A stretch of 49,344 nt of DNA from an uncultured Muribaculaceae bacterium. GTDB lineage: Bacteria > Bacteroidota > Bacteroidia > Bacteroidales > Muribaculaceae. Below the pieces are notes generated by a model. The model saw only the letters and a list, made by a program, of their open reading frames with translations, ran no database searches and had not been told where the DNA came from. Each line of letters starts with the position of its first letter. Positions within the stretch are counted from its first letter, which is position 1. The DNA is taken from NCBI GenBank assembly GCA_910587925.1, contig CAJUOC010000020.1, positions 1 to 49,344 of the forward strand, read 5' to 3'. Positions 7,182 through 16,335 of this stretch are shown here, piece by piece. Position numbers and translations under genes: made by a program.

Positions 7182-7711
7182 AGAAAAAGACCATCTGGGA
7201 CATGCACCGCCTGTCGGCCGAGGAGTTTCGCTCGGCGCCGCACATCCCGCTAACAGTGGTGCTCGACAACGTGCGCTCGCTCAACAATATCGGCTCCATC
7301 TTCCGCACCTGCGACGCCTTTGCCGTCGAGCGCATCATACTCTGCGGCATATCGCAGACCCCTCCCTCGCCCGAGATACACAAGACAGCGCTGGGCGCCG
7401 AAGACACCGTCGAGTGGACATACTGCGCCGAGACTCTCGACGCCGTGGCCGACCTCCACGCCCGCGGCTACACCGTATGCTGCCTGGAGCAGGTACACGG
7501 CTCGGTGGCGCTTGGCGACTTCCGGCCGGAGCCGGGCCGGCGGTACGCATTCGTGGCCGGTCACGAGGTCGACGGCGTGGCGCAGGCCGTGGTCGACGCC
7601 TGCGACCTCTGCCTGGAAATCCCCCAGGCCGGCACCAAGCACTCGCTCAACGTGGCCGTATCCTCCGGCATCACCATCTGGCACTTTTTCTCACACCTCG
7701 CCCCGCAATGA
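7178..7711 (+). CDS. TrmH/SpoU-family RNA 2'-O-methyltransferase
   Basis: SPOUT-fold methyltransferase that modifies ribose 2'-OH in tRNA or rRNA. The 177-residue protein has motif 1 (LDNVRSLNNIGSIFR), motif 2 (FVAGHEVDGV) and motif 3 (IPQAGTKHSLNVAVSSGI), which together form the trefoil knot SAM site. It has no extra N-terminal RNA-binding domain, so it is a short member. The target nucleotide cannot be deduced. It overlaps both neighbours by ATGA and is part of a three-gene operon. Confidence 0.9.
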   Translation: MKKKTIWDMHRLSAEEFRSAPHIPLTVVLDNVRSLNNIGSIFRTCDAFAVERIILCGISQTPPSPEIHKTALGAEDTVEWTYCAETLDAVADLHARGYTVCCLEQVHGSVALGDFRPEPGRRYAFVAGHEVDGVAQAVVDACDLCLEIPQAGTKHSLNVAVSSGITIWHFFSHLAPQ

Positions 7712-8709
7712 CCCGTATCCCACGCAGCCGCATCGCCGACATGGCCATGCTGGCCCTCACAATCACCGTACTAATAGTATTTTTCATGACACCAGGCCAG
7801 AAATCGACAGGCATCATCTACCCGGCGCCGCTGCGCCCCGGCGACAAGATAGCCATCCTCGCCCCGGCGGGCCCCATCGAGCGCGGCGTCGTCGACTCGG
7901 CCGCCACCGTGCTGCGCGAGCGCGGCTACCGCGTCGACATCATGCCCCACACCTTTGGCAAGCACGGCCACTTCAGCGGCACCCACGCCGAGCGCCTCGC
8001 CGACCTGCGCGCCGCCTTCACCGACCCCGATGTGCGCGCCATACTCTGCGCCCGCGGCGGCTACGGCGTCGTGCACAATCTCGACTCCCTCGCCGCCCTG
8101 CCCCTGCGCGACGACCCCAAGTGGGTCATCGGCTTCAGCGACATCTCTGCCCTGCACGCCCTGATGGCATCGCGCGGCATCGCCTCTATCCACTCCTCCA
8201 TGGCCAAGCAGATTGCCCTGGGCGACGCCCATCCCGACAACCCCACCCTCATGGCCATGCTCGAGGGCACCATGCCCACCTACCGCTGGGCCGCATCGCC
8301 ACTCGACCACCGCGGCCGCGCAGAGGGCCGGCTCCTGGGCGGCAACCTCGCCGTGATCGCCGACCTCATCGCCACACCCTTCGACATCATCCGCCCGGGC
8401 TGCATCCTCTTCATCGAGGATGTGAGCGAGCCTATATACAAGATAGAGCGCATCATGTACCAGCTGCGTCTGAGCGGAGCGCTCGACCACATCCACGGCC
8501 TCATCCTGGGCCAGTTTACCGACTACCGCCCCGACGACAATCACGAGTCGATGGAGCTGATGCTCTCCGAGGCGCTCGAGCCATACCGCATACCCATCGC
8601 CTTCGGCGCCCCGATAGGCCACGTCGACCACAACATCCCCGTGATGGAGTCGGCCTGGGCCACGCTCGACGTAGGCCCCGACCAGGTGACACTGCGGCTG
8701 GAGCGATAA
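7708..8709 (+). CDS. ldcA: LD-carboxypeptidase (MEROPS S66, LdcA)
   Basis: Removes the terminal D-alanine from tetrapeptides in peptidoglycan recycling. The 333-residue protein has the S66 serine in IGFSDIS (Ser144) after the GGYG turn. Later segments EDVSEPIYKIER and GAPIGHVDHN carry the expected Glu and His of the triad. Residues 11-27 are hydrophobic, so unlike the soluble E. coli enzyme this one may be membrane-anchored or exported. The start overlaps trmH (ATGA). The assignment to the family is firm; cellular location is inference. Confidence 0.9.
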   Translation: MTRIPRSRIADMAMLALTITVLIVFFMTPGQKSTGIIYPAPLRPGDKIAILAPAGPIERGVVDSAATVLRERGYRVDIMPHTFGKHGHFSGTHAERLADLRAAFTDPDVRAILCARGGYGVVHNLDSLAALPLRDDPKWVIGFSDISALHALMASRGIASIHSSMAKQIALGDAHPDNPTLMAMLEGTMPTYRWAASPLDHRGRAEGRLLGGNLAVIADLIATPFDIIRPGCILFIEDVSEPIYKIERIMYQLRLSGALDHIHGLILGQFTDYRPDDNHESMELMLSEALEPYRIPIAFGAPIGHVDHNIPVMESAWATLDVGPDQVTLRLER

Positions 8710-8765
8710 CCATTCGGGCACGGTTTTTGTTATAACTAACGTAAAAATATTTATCAGACACAGAT

Positions 8766-9338
8766 ATGGAAACAATTCAACCCGGAAAATACGTAGAAAT
8801 CGGCTACGACCTGTATCAGGTGCGCCCCGACGGCACCGAAGACCTCGTGCATCAGACCGATGCCGAAGACCCCGAGCGCCTCATCATCGGCATGACTCCC
8901 GGCCTGGTGGAGCCTCTTGAGAAGGCTCTCATCGGCCTGAAAAAAGGCGACAGCTTCGACGTGGCCGCCACGGCCGATGAGGCATTTGGCCAGCGCTCCG
9001 ACGAATATGTCATGGAGCTGGAAAAAGAGATATTCAACGTCGACGGCAAGTTTGACGCCGAGATGGTCAAGGTGGGCGAGGTGCTCCCCATGGTCACCGC
9101 CGACGGCTTCCAGGTGCAGGGCCGCGTGATGGAGGTCGGTAAAGACACCGTCAAGATGGACTTCAACCACCCGCTGGCCGGCTCGCCCGTGCGATTCCGC
9201 GGCACCGTGCTGCTCGTGCGCGACGCCACCCCCGAGGAGCTCAAGCCCGCATGCGGCTGCCACGGCGGCGACTGCGGCGAAGGCTGCTCCGACGGCGCCG
9301 ACTCCTGCGGCTGCCACGGCGGCGGTTGCTGCCACTAA
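8766..9338 (+). CDS. SlyD-like FKBP prolyl isomerase with Cys-rich tail
   Basis: Peptidyl-prolyl isomerase and chaperone. The 190-residue protein has a split FKBP domain (about 1-67 and 125-155) with the inserted IF chaperone flap between. The signature GLVEPLEKALIGLKKGD segment and the NHPLAG turn are present. The C-terminal 30 residues hold eight Cys and three His among Gly and acidic residues, as in metal-binding SlyD tails that carry nickel in Proteobacteria. The nickel role here is inference, since no hydrogenase or urease gene is nearby. It has its own short upstream region and a strong terminator. Confidence 0.9.
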   Translation: METIQPGKYVEIGYDLYQVRPDGTEDLVHQTDAEDPERLIIGMTPGLVEPLEKALIGLKKGDSFDVAATADEAFGQRSDEYVMELEKEIFNVDGKFDAEMVKVGEVLPMVTADGFQVQGRVMEVGKDTVKMDFNHPLAGSPVRFRGTVLLVRDATPEELKPACGCHGGDCGEGCSDGADSCGCHGGGCCH

Positions 9339-9340
9339 GC

Positions 9341-9498
9341 CGATGCTTGATTCATGATTCATGATGCATGATGCATGATGCGACATGATGCATCATGAAA
9401 CGACATGAAGCAAGCCCCGCACACCGAGCCAAAGGCGCAGGTGTGCGGGGCTTACTCGCATCATGCATCATGCATCATGAATTATGAATCATGCATCG
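9341..9498. repeat. 42-bp inverted repeat around a terminator
   Basis: Arms 9341-9382 and 9457-9498 match at 40 of 42 positions. They are made of tandem GATTCATG and ATGCATG units. They enclose a second set of short ATGATGCATCATG units and the terminator at 9412-9453. The right arm reaches 17 bases into the 3' end of the MATE gene and encodes its last residues. Together they could fold into one very long hairpin between convergent genes. Confidence 0.9.
9412..9453. terminator. Bidirectional terminator between slyD and MATE genes
   Basis: Perfect 14-bp stem (AAGCCCCGCACACC and its complement) with a 14-nt loop, between two convergent genes. There is no long T tract, but flanking repeats extend the stem. 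Confidence 0.75.
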
Positions 9499-10828
9499 CC
9501 CTGGTGGCGCGCAGGAAGAAGTAGAGGAAGAGCGACGCGGCCACGAAGAGGCTCACCGAGAAGCTCAGCACCACGCCATAGGTGCGCAGGCCGGCCGTGA
9601 AGCATAGCAGGTATGAGCTGGGCAGGCCGCACACGAGATAGGAAAATGCCGCTATCCACAGCATGGGCTGCACGTGGGCCGTGCCGCGCAGGGCGTTGGC
9701 AAAGGTAATCTGTGTGGCGTCGCCAAGCTGATACAGTATCACCGGGAATATGAGCGACGAGGCCAGCGCGACCACTGCGGCATCGTCGCTGAAGATGCCC
9801 ATAAGCACCCGGCCGCCCAGGGCAAATGTGAGGCTCGACGCAGTCATCAGCACAAGCATGATATGGTAGCCGGCCCACGCGTAGTGACGCATCAGGCCGT
9901 GCGCTCCGACCGCGGCCGACGAGGCATTGGCCACCTTCACCGAGATGGCCGCCCCCAGGCTGTAATACACACAGAAGCCCAGCATACCCACGATGATACA
10001 TATCTGAAAGGCGGCCAGCTCGATATGCCCGAGCCACCCCACCATGATGGCCGTTAGCGAGAAGGCTCCCGTCTCAAACATCATCTGCAGCGACACCGGC
10101 ATCGAGGTGCGGAAGAGCCGCCGGCGGTCGCCCCGCTGCGAGGGCGTGCGCCGCATACCGTCGCTGTATGCGCGGTAGCGGCGGCTCAGCATAAACACGG
10201 CCAGTATGGCGACCGGGCAGAGGATACGCGCCGCCAGACTGCTGAGCCCCGCACCGGTGAGGCCGAGCTCGGGAGCGCCGGCATGGCCGTAGATGAGGCA
10301 GTAGTTGCCGGCGATGTTGACCAGGTTGGCACACAGGATTATCCACATGGGCAGGCGGGAATTGTTGATGGCATAGCTCCACTGCGACATCACGTTGAAC
10401 ACCGCCACCGGCAGCATCGAGGCCAGCACGATGAGATAGTACGGGCGTATGAGGGGCAGCAGATGGGCCGGCTGGCCGAGGCGGTCGAGATAGAAATACA
10501 GCACCGTCATCACGGCCGACAGCACAAGGGTGTAGAGCACGTTCATCTTCAGCGCCAGGCGCGTCAAGGCGCCTGTGCGGCCGGCGGCGCCGGCGCTGTA
10601 CAGGGCGCCGGCCAGCGGGGTGAGGCCGTAGGTAAAGCCCATGCAGCCCATCATGACGACGTTGAACACATTGTTGACAAACGATGCCGCCGCCAAGGCA
10701 TCGGTGCTGTAGTGTCCCACCATGATATTGTCGGCAAAGCCCACAATAATCACACCGACTTGGCTTACCAGTATCGGCAGGCCAAGTCGGATGAGCTCGC
10801 GGTATGCTGCGGCGTAGCGACGTATCAT
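9482..10828 (-). CDS. MATE family multidrug efflux transporter
   Basis: Inner-membrane Na+ or H+ antiporter that exports cationic compounds. The 448-residue protein shows about 12 hydrophobic segments in two related halves, with an N-terminal GLPILVSQVGVI segment and the FADNIMVGHY motif typical of NorM-like MATE proteins. Substrate specificity is unknown. The extreme C-terminus (MHDS) is encoded inside the arm of the inverted repeat, so the end of the protein has been shaped by the repeat. It lies 12 bases downstream of the BI-1 gene, in the argS operon. Confidence 0.93.
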   Translation of the reverse strand: MIRRYAAAYRELIRLGLPILVSQVGVIIVGFADNIMVGHYSTDALAAASFVNNVFNVVMMGCMGFTYGLTPLAGALYSAGAAGRTGALTRLALKMNVLYTLVLSAVMTVLYFYLDRLGQPAHLLPLIRPYYLIVLASMLPVAVFNVMSQWSYAINNSRLPMWIILCANLVNIAGNYCLIYGHAGAPELGLTGAGLSSLAARILCPVAILAVFMLSRRYRAYSDGMRRTPSQRGDRRRLFRTSMPVSLQMMFETGAFSLTAIMVGWLGHIELAAFQICIIVGMLGFCVYYSLGAAISVKVANASSAAVGAHGLMRHYAWAGYHIMLVLMTASSLTFALGGRVLMGIFSDDAAVVALASSLIFPVILYQLGDATQITFANALRGTAHVQPMLWIAAFSYLVCGLPSSYLLCFTAGLRTYGVVLSFSVSLFVAASLFLYFFLRATRAMHDS

Positions 10829-10840
10829 ATCGATGATGCG

Positions 10841-11551
10841 TCAGTCACGGCTGGAGCCGAAGAAGCGCAGCAGGTACAGGAAGAGATTGATAAAGTCGAG
10901 ATAGAGGCTCAGAGCGCCCAGAGTGGCCAGACGGCCTGTCTCGGAGGCGGGCATCATCGAGGCCATCTGCTTGATCTGCTGGGTATCCCAGGCGGTGAGG
11001 CCGGTGAAGATTATCACGCCGGCAAAGGAGATGATCCAGTCGAGCGTCGACGAGTGGGCAAAGATATTGACCACCGAGGCGATAATCAGGCCGATGAGAG
11101 CCATGAAGAGGATATTGCCTATCTTGGAGAGATCCTGGCCGGTGGTGTAGCCGAAGACACTCATGGCGCCGAATGTACCGGCGGTGATGAAGAATGTCTT
11201 GGCGATGGACGCGCCGGTGTACACGATGAAGATGGGCGCCAGCATCAGGCCGTTGACCACGGCAAAGAGGTAGAAGAGCGCCGTGGCGGCCGGCGAGCTG
11301 AGCTTGCGCAGGCCCGACGAGATGCCTATCACCAGACCTATCTCGACCAGCATCAGCGCCCACATGGCCCAGCGGTTGGATACCATAAACTGGAGGTAGC
11401 CCATCGAGGTGGAGCAGAAGTAGGCGATGAGGCCGGTGACGACGAGCGCCAGGGTCATCTTGATGTATACGAGTTTCATGGCCGAGGCTACGGAGGCGTA
11501 GACCGGCTGGGCGTTGCTGTACCCGTTGAACTGAGGAGGATATTGACTCAT
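10841..11551 (-). CDS. Bax inhibitor-1/YccA family membrane protein
   Basis: This 236-residue protein has about seven membrane helices after a 24-residue polar N-terminus. The family signature appears in the late helices, with GLTAWDTQQIKQM and a final LYLDFINLFLYLLRF. Bacterial relatives (YccA, YbhL, BsYetJ) are linked to FtsH modulation or pH-sensitive calcium leak; which applies here is unknown. Between argS (36-base gap) and the MATE gene, it is likely co-transcribed with both. Confidence 0.92.
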   Translation of the reverse strand: MSQYPPQFNGYSNAQPVYASVASAMKLVYIKMTLALVVTGLIAYFCSTSMGYLQFMVSNRWAMWALMLVEIGLVIGISSGLRKLSSPAATALFYLFAVVNGLMLAPIFIVYTGASIAKTFFITAGTFGAMSVFGYTTGQDLSKIGNILFMALIGLIIASVVNIFAHSSTLDWIISFAGVIIFTGLTAWDTQQIKQMASMMPASETGRLATLGALSLYLDFINLFLYLLRFFGSSRD

Positions 11552-11587
11552 AATTCTATATTCTGTTTCGGTTTTAGTCGTTGATTC

Positions 11588-13375
11588 TTACATGCGCTCG
11601 GGCACACTGATGCCGAGCAGCCCCATGGCGGCAGCCACGGTGCGTGCGGTCACCTCGGTGAGGGTCAGGCGCAACGAGAGCAGCGCGGGGTCGGTCTCGC
11701 GCAGGATGGGGCAGTCGTGGTAAAACTGATTGTACTCCTTCACCAGATCGTAGGCATAGTTGGCGATGAGCGCCGGCGAGAAGGAGCGCCCGGCCTCGGC
11801 TACGGTCGAGGGGAAGTCGGCCAGCCGCTGTATGAGCGCTATCTCGCGCTCGCAGGGCACGGCGGCCGAATAGTCGCCGGCGGTGTGGCCGGCCTCGGCG
11901 GCGCGGCGCAGCACCGAGCGCATACGGGCGTAGGTATACTGTATGAAGGGGCCCGTGTTGCCGTTGAAGTCAATCGACTCGGCGGGGTTGAACATCATAT
12001 TCTTGCGCGGATCGACCTTGAGCAGGAAGTACTTGAGCGCGCCCAATCCGACGATTTCGGCCACAGCGTCTTTTTCCTCGTCGGTGAGGCCCTGTATCTT
12101 GCCCATCTCGTCGCTCACGCGGCGGGCGTCGGCCACCATCGAGGCCATCAGGTCGTCGGCGTCGACGACCGTGCCCTCGCGGCTCTTCATCTTGCCGGTG
12201 GGCAGCTCCACCATACCGTAGGAGAAGTGCACCAGGTCTTTGCCCCAGCTGAAGCCGAGACGGTCGAGCAGCAGCGAGAGCACCTGGAAGTGATAGTTTT
12301 GCTCGTTGCCCACCACATATATCATGCGGTCGATGGGATAGTCGTCGTACCGCATCTTGGCGGTGCCGATGTCCTGGGTCATGTATACCGAGGTACCGTC
12401 GGCGCGCAGCAGCAGCTTGTGGTCGAGCCCCTCGGCGGTGAGGTCGGCCCATACGGAGCCGTCGTCGCGGCGGTAGAGCAGCCCCTTGTCGAGGCCCTCG
12501 AGCACCTTGGCCTTGCCCTCGAGATAGGTCTGCGACTCATAGTAGATTTTGTCGAAGTCTACGCCCATGCGGCGGTAGGTGTCGTCAAATCCGGCGTACA
12601 CCCAGCCGTTCATGCGCTCCCACAGGGCGCGCACCTCGGGGTCGCCGTCTTCCCAGCGCCGCAGCATCTCGCGGGCCTCAGCCATCAGGGGCGACGCCTC
12701 CTTGGCCTGGTCTTCGGTCATACCCTTGTCCATGAGCTCCTTGACCTCGGCCTTGAAATGGCGGTCAAAGTCGACGTAGCAGTCGCCGATGAGATGGTCG
12801 CCCTTGACACCGCGGCTCTCGGGAGTGGCGCCGCCGGCCCACTTCTGCCACGCCAGCATCGACTTGCAGATATGTATGCCGCGGTCGTTGACGATATTGG
12901 TCTTCACCACACGGTTGCCACACGCGGCGAGAATCTGCGCCAGCGAGTAGCCCAGCAGATTGTTGCGCACATGGCCCAGGTGGAGGGGCTTGTTGGTATT
13001 GGGCGACGAGTACTCCACCATCACCAGCGGCGCGTCGGCGCCGGCCTCGGTGAAGCCGTAGGAGGGGTCGGCCGCTATGGCGGCGAGCACACCATTCCAG
13101 GCGCGGGGCTCCACCACGATGTTGAGAAAACCCTTGACGGCGTTGAAGCCCTTGACGGCCGGCTCATTGGCCACCAGCCACTCGCCGATGGCGGCTGCCA
13201 CCTGCTCGGGCGCGCGGCGCGCGGCCTTGACCCAGGGGAACACCACCACAGTGAGGTTGCCCTCAAACTCGCGGCGCGTGGCCTGAAGCACCACCTCGCC
13301 CGCAGGGGTATCCACGCCGTAAAGCTCCTTTACCGCGCGCGACACCGCCTCCTGTATGATATTATCTATCGACAT
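11588..13375 (-). CDS. argS: Arginyl-tRNA synthetase
   Basis: Class I aminoacyl-tRNA synthetase charging tRNA-Arg. The 595-residue protein has the N-terminal Add-1 domain (about 1-90), HIGH-type motif HLGHVRNN at 132-139, the KMSKS-region variant GKMKSREGT, and the C-terminal DALR anticodon-binding domain (last about 120 residues, with YTYARMRSV). The open frame extends 80 codons further upstream, but that part has no family match and crosses the promoter, so I chose MSIDNIIQEA at 13375. First gene of argS-BI1-MATE; divergent from nusB. Confidence 0.97.
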   Translation of the reverse strand: MSIDNIIQEAVSRAVKELYGVDTPAGEVVLQATRREFEGNLTVVVFPWVKAARRAPEQVAAAIGEWLVANEPAVKGFNAVKGFLNIVVEPRAWNGVLAAIAADPSYGFTEAGADAPLVMVEYSSPNTNKPLHLGHVRNNLLGYSLAQILAACGNRVVKTNIVNDRGIHICKSMLAWQKWAGGATPESRGVKGDHLIGDCYVDFDRHFKAEVKELMDKGMTEDQAKEASPLMAEAREMLRRWEDGDPEVRALWERMNGWVYAGFDDTYRRMGVDFDKIYYESQTYLEGKAKVLEGLDKGLLYRRDDGSVWADLTAEGLDHKLLLRADGTSVYMTQDIGTAKMRYDDYPIDRMIYVVGNEQNYHFQVLSLLLDRLGFSWGKDLVHFSYGMVELPTGKMKSREGTVVDADDLMASMVADARRVSDEMGKIQGLTDEEKDAVAEIVGLGALKYFLLKVDPRKNMMFNPAESIDFNGNTGPFIQYTYARMRSVLRRAAEAGHTAGDYSAAVPCEREIALIQRLADFPSTVAEAGRSFSPALIANYAYDLVKEYNQFYHDCPILRETDPALLSLRLTLTEVTARTVAAAMGLLGISVPERM

Positions 13376-13398
13376 ATTTATAATAACAAATTTGTATG

Positions 13399-13430
13399 CA
13401 AAGGTACAAAAAACATGCCAATCCCCCAAA
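13399..13430 (-). promoter_or_regulatory. Promoter of argS
   Basis: Minus strand TTTG (13430-13427), 20 bp, TACCTTTG (13406-13399). The leader is about 20 bases. Confidence 0.85.
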
Positions 13431-13476
13431 AACCGTTTTTTTGGCGGGCAAGGGCGCGGATGCGGCGATTTTTTCG

Positions 13477-13484
13477 TACCTTTG
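13477..13484 (+). promoter_or_regulatory. Promoter -7 box of the nusB cluster
   Basis: TACCTTTG on the plus strand, 33 bases before the nusB ATG. A -33 element at the right distance is not clear. Confidence 0.65.
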
Positions 13485-13517
13485 CAGGCGAAAACTCCTA
13501 AAGACGTACATTTCGAT

Positions 13518-14981
13518 ATGATAAACCGCATACTCATCCGTATCAAGGTAGTACAGATACTGTATTCATATCTGCTGTCGCGCAACGAATTCCGCATCGA
13601 CGCCGCCCCCGACAATCCTACCCGCGACCGTCGATTTGCATATGCTGTTTATCTCGACATGCTCCTGCTCATACAGGAGCTCTCGGGCATCCGTACCAAT
13701 GTAGCCGGCGCCCTGGCTCCCGCCGAGCCCGACCGCAAGCTGGCCACCAACCGCGTGGGCCGCGCCCTGGCGTCAAACGACGCCCTCAAGGCCATCACAG
13801 CCCGCGACCGCGCCGACTACGACCTGCTGCGCCCCGTCATGGGCGAGCTTGCCGCCGCCATCACATCATCGGCCGCATACGGCGACTACTCACGCCGCCG
13901 CTCGCGCGACCTCGACGAGGACGTGCGCTTCTGGGTGGTGATGCTCGAGACCACCATCCTCAAGAGCCCCGCCCTGACCCAGGCCCTGCGCGCCAACCCC
14001 GACTTCTCGCTCACCGGCCTCCACCACGGCATATATGCCGCCGCCGAGACCCTGCGCTCCTACAACGACTCCCGCGCCGCCGTCGAGAAGGCCCGCCGCG
14101 ACCTGCAAGCCTCGCTCGACAAGGCCCGCGACCTCTACTACGCCCTGCTGGCCCTCATCGTCGACATCACCGACGAGCTCGCATACCGCCAGGAGACCGC
14201 CAAGAGCAAATACCTGCCCACATCGGCCGACCTCAACCCCGACACACGCATGGTCGACAACCGCCTGGCCCGATTCCTGGCCGACGAGCCCGAGCTCCAG
14301 GCATACCTCAAAGACCATCCCGCCGACTGGGCCGCCGACGCCGGCCTGCTCGGCTCGCTGCTCGACCTCATATTGGCCTCCGACACATACAAGGCTTATA
14401 TGGAGGCGCCCGCGACCGACTGGGCGGCCGACTGCGAGTTCTGGCGTGACGTGATGCGCCACGTGGTACTGCCGTCCGACGCGCTGGCCGAGGCAATGGA
14501 AGCCAAGTCGGTGTACTGGAACGACGACATCAACATCATCGGCACCTTCCTGCTCAAGACACTGCGCCGCCTGGGCCAGTCGCCCGAGGGAGAGGCAGCC
14601 GCCGATACATTCCTGCCCCAGTTTAAAGACGAGGAAGACGCCGCCTTCGGCGCCCGCCTCTTCGACTTCGCCGTCAAAGGCCGCGAGCAATACCGCGCCG
14701 ACATCGACCGCTTCATATCGGCCGACTGGGACCCCGAGCGCCTCGCGTTCATGGATATGGTGATAATGATCACGGCCCTGGCCGAGGTGGTCAACTTCCC
14801 CGCCATACCCATCCCGGTGTCGCTCAACGAGTATATCGAGATAGCCAACGCATACTCCACACCCCGCTCCGGAGCCTTCATCAACGGCATCCTCTACTCG
14901 GTCATCCGCGAGATGGTCGAGCAGGGCGTGGTGCTCAAGCCATTCGGCACCGCCGCACCCTCGCCCGAGAAAGACAGATAA
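13518..14981 (+). CDS. nusB: Transcription antitermination factor NusB, long form
   Basis: NusB binds boxA RNA and NusE (S10) to promote antitermination in rRNA operons. This protein has 487 residues against about 140 in E. coli. The true NusB domain is C-terminal (about residues 345-470), with SVYWNDDINIIGTFLLKT, DWDPERLAFMDMVIM and the typical end NEYIEIANAYS then FINGILYSV. The N-terminal 340 residues are a helical extension that I believe is characteristic of Bacteroidales homologues. I chose MINRILIRIK; upstream in-frame codons lie in the promoter. It heads nusB-yajC-YbbR-coaE. Confidence 0.88.
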   Translation: MINRILIRIKVVQILYSYLLSRNEFRIDAAPDNPTRDRRFAYAVYLDMLLLIQELSGIRTNVAGALAPAEPDRKLATNRVGRALASNDALKAITARDRADYDLLRPVMGELAAAITSSAAYGDYSRRRSRDLDEDVRFWVVMLETTILKSPALTQALRANPDFSLTGLHHGIYAAAETLRSYNDSRAAVEKARRDLQASLDKARDLYYALLALIVDITDELAYRQETAKSKYLPTSADLNPDTRMVDNRLARFLADEPELQAYLKDHPADWAADAGLLGSLLDLILASDTYKAYMEAPATDWAADCEFWRDVMRHVVLPSDALAEAMEAKSVYWNDDINIIGTFLLKTLRRLGQSPEGEAAADTFLPQFKDEEDAAFGARLFDFAVKGREQYRADIDRFISADWDPERLAFMDMVIMITALAEVVNFPAIPIPVSLNEYIEIANAYSTPRSGAFINGILYSVIREMVEQGVVLKPFGTAAPSPEKDR

Positions 14982-15009
14982 TCCCCTCACCCATACACAC
15001 ATCAACCCC

Positions 15010-15354
15010 ATGCACACACTCACCTTCCTCCCCCTCCAGTCAGCCGCTCCCCAAGGCGGCGGCATGAGCGGCATCATCATGATCGTACTGCTGCTGGTCG
15101 TATTCTGGTTTTTCATGATACGCCCCCAGCAGAAGCGCCAGAAAGAGATACGCAAGTTCCGCGAAGCCCTCACCAAGGGCGACAAGGTAGTCACCGCCGG
15201 CGGCATCTACGGCCGCATCACCTCGGTGGGCGACAAGACCTTTGACATCGATATCGCCAAGGGCGTCAACATCACCATCGACAAGGGCTCCGTATACCCC
15301 TCGGCCGACGAGGCCTCCAAGGACGCCCAGGCCCAGGGCGACCAGTCCAAGTAA
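15010..15354 (+). CDS. yajC: Preprotein translocase subunit YajC
   Basis: Small inner-membrane partner of SecDF in protein export. The 114-residue protein has one membrane helix (about 18-37) with the conserved FFMIRPQQKRQKE just after it. The soluble domain contains KGDKVVTAGGIYGRI, the family hallmark. It lies 28 bases after nusB and 15 before the YbbR gene. Confidence 0.95.
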   Translation: MHTLTFLPLQSAAPQGGGMSGIIMIVLLLVVFWFFMIRPQQKRQKEIRKFREALTKGDKVVTAGGIYGRITSVGDKTFDIDIAKGVNITIDKGSVYPSADEASKDAQAQGDQSK

Positions 15355-15369
15355 GCCAAGCCCGCCGCA

Positions 15370-16335
15370 ATGCGCCTGCCGGGCAAGCAGATATACAGCC
15401 GCGTAGTAGCCGCGCTCCAATCAAAGGGCGGCCACAACGCGGCTGTCTTCGCTGCATTTCTCGGCGTCTCGGCCATGCTCTGGTGGGTCATGGCCCTCAA
15501 CGACGAAGACCAGACCGACGTGCGCCTGCCTCTGCGCATCACCAACGTACCCGACTCGGTCACCATCATATCCACCCCGCCCCCGGCCATAGCGGCCAGC
15601 CTGCGCGCCAAAGCCTCGCAGCTGGTCAAGATTTCGCTCGGTCACGCTCCCGCGCTCAAGGTCGACTTCCGCGCATACCGCCAGGGCAATGTGATGCGCC
15701 TGACCGACGCCGACATCAAAGCGCTCGTGCGAGGCGCCATCGACGGCTCAGCCGTGTCGGTGGTCACCCCCGACTCGCTGCGCCTGCTCTTCACCACCGC
15801 TCCCGGCCGCCCCGTGGCCGTGCGCCTCGACTACAATCTCACCACCGCCCCAAAGGCCACCCCGGCCGGCCGCCCGATACTGTCGCTCGACTCAGTGATG
15901 GCATACGCCGCCCCGGGCGCCCACATCGGCCACACGGTATCCACCGAGGAGGTGAGCCTCTCGGGCATAGACCACACCGTGGTACAGCGCGTGAGACTGG
16001 CGGCGCCCGCCGGAGTCAGACTCATCCCCGACTCGGTCGACGTCACATTCCCGGTGGAGTCGCTCATCTTCCGCACACTCAAGTATCAGATAGAGGCTTC
16101 GGGAGTACCCGCCGGATACCGCCTCATCACCTTCCCCTCGCAGCTCGAAGTATCATACCTGGTGCCGCGCAGCAATTACAAGGCCACCCCGCCCATGCGC
16201 CTCATCGTCGACTACCACAGCCTCGACGGAGGCAACGCCCGCATGGCCCGCGTGCGGCTGCATGACGTGCCCGCCGACCTGCGCAACGTACAGCTCTCGG
16301 CCGACTCGGTCGAGTACATCATCGAGCGCCTATGA
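15370..16335 (+). CDS. YbbR-domain membrane protein (CdaR-like)
   Basis: This 321-residue protein has one N-terminal membrane helix (about 25-43) and extracytoplasmic YbbR-type repeats. In Firmicutes the YbbR protein CdaR regulates the diadenylate cyclase CdaA; the Bacteroidetes version lies instead between yajC and coaE, and no cyclase gene is in this window. The call rests on the anchored architecture and this conserved position. Function is unknown. The stop overlaps the coaE start (ATGA). Confidence 0.75.
   Translation: MRLPGKQIYSRVVAALQSKGGHNAAVFAAFLGVSAMLWWVMALNDEDQTDVRLPLRITNVPDSVTIISTPPPAIAASLRAKASQLVKISLGHAPALKVDFRAYRQGNVMRLTDADIKALVRGAIDGSAVSVVTPDSLRLLFTTAPGRPVAVRLDYNLTTAPKATPAGRPILSLDSVMAYAAPGAHIGHTVSTEEVSLSGIDHTVVQRVRLAAPAGVRLIPDSVDVTFPVESLIFRTLKYQIEASGVPAGYRLITFPSQLEVSYLVPRSNYKATPPMRLIVDYHSLDGGNARMARVRLHDVPADLRNVQLSADSVEYIIERL

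Noticed and set aside
11717..13501. 594-codon frame antisense to argS
   Set aside because: Same shadow effect over a gene with clear class I synthetase motifs.
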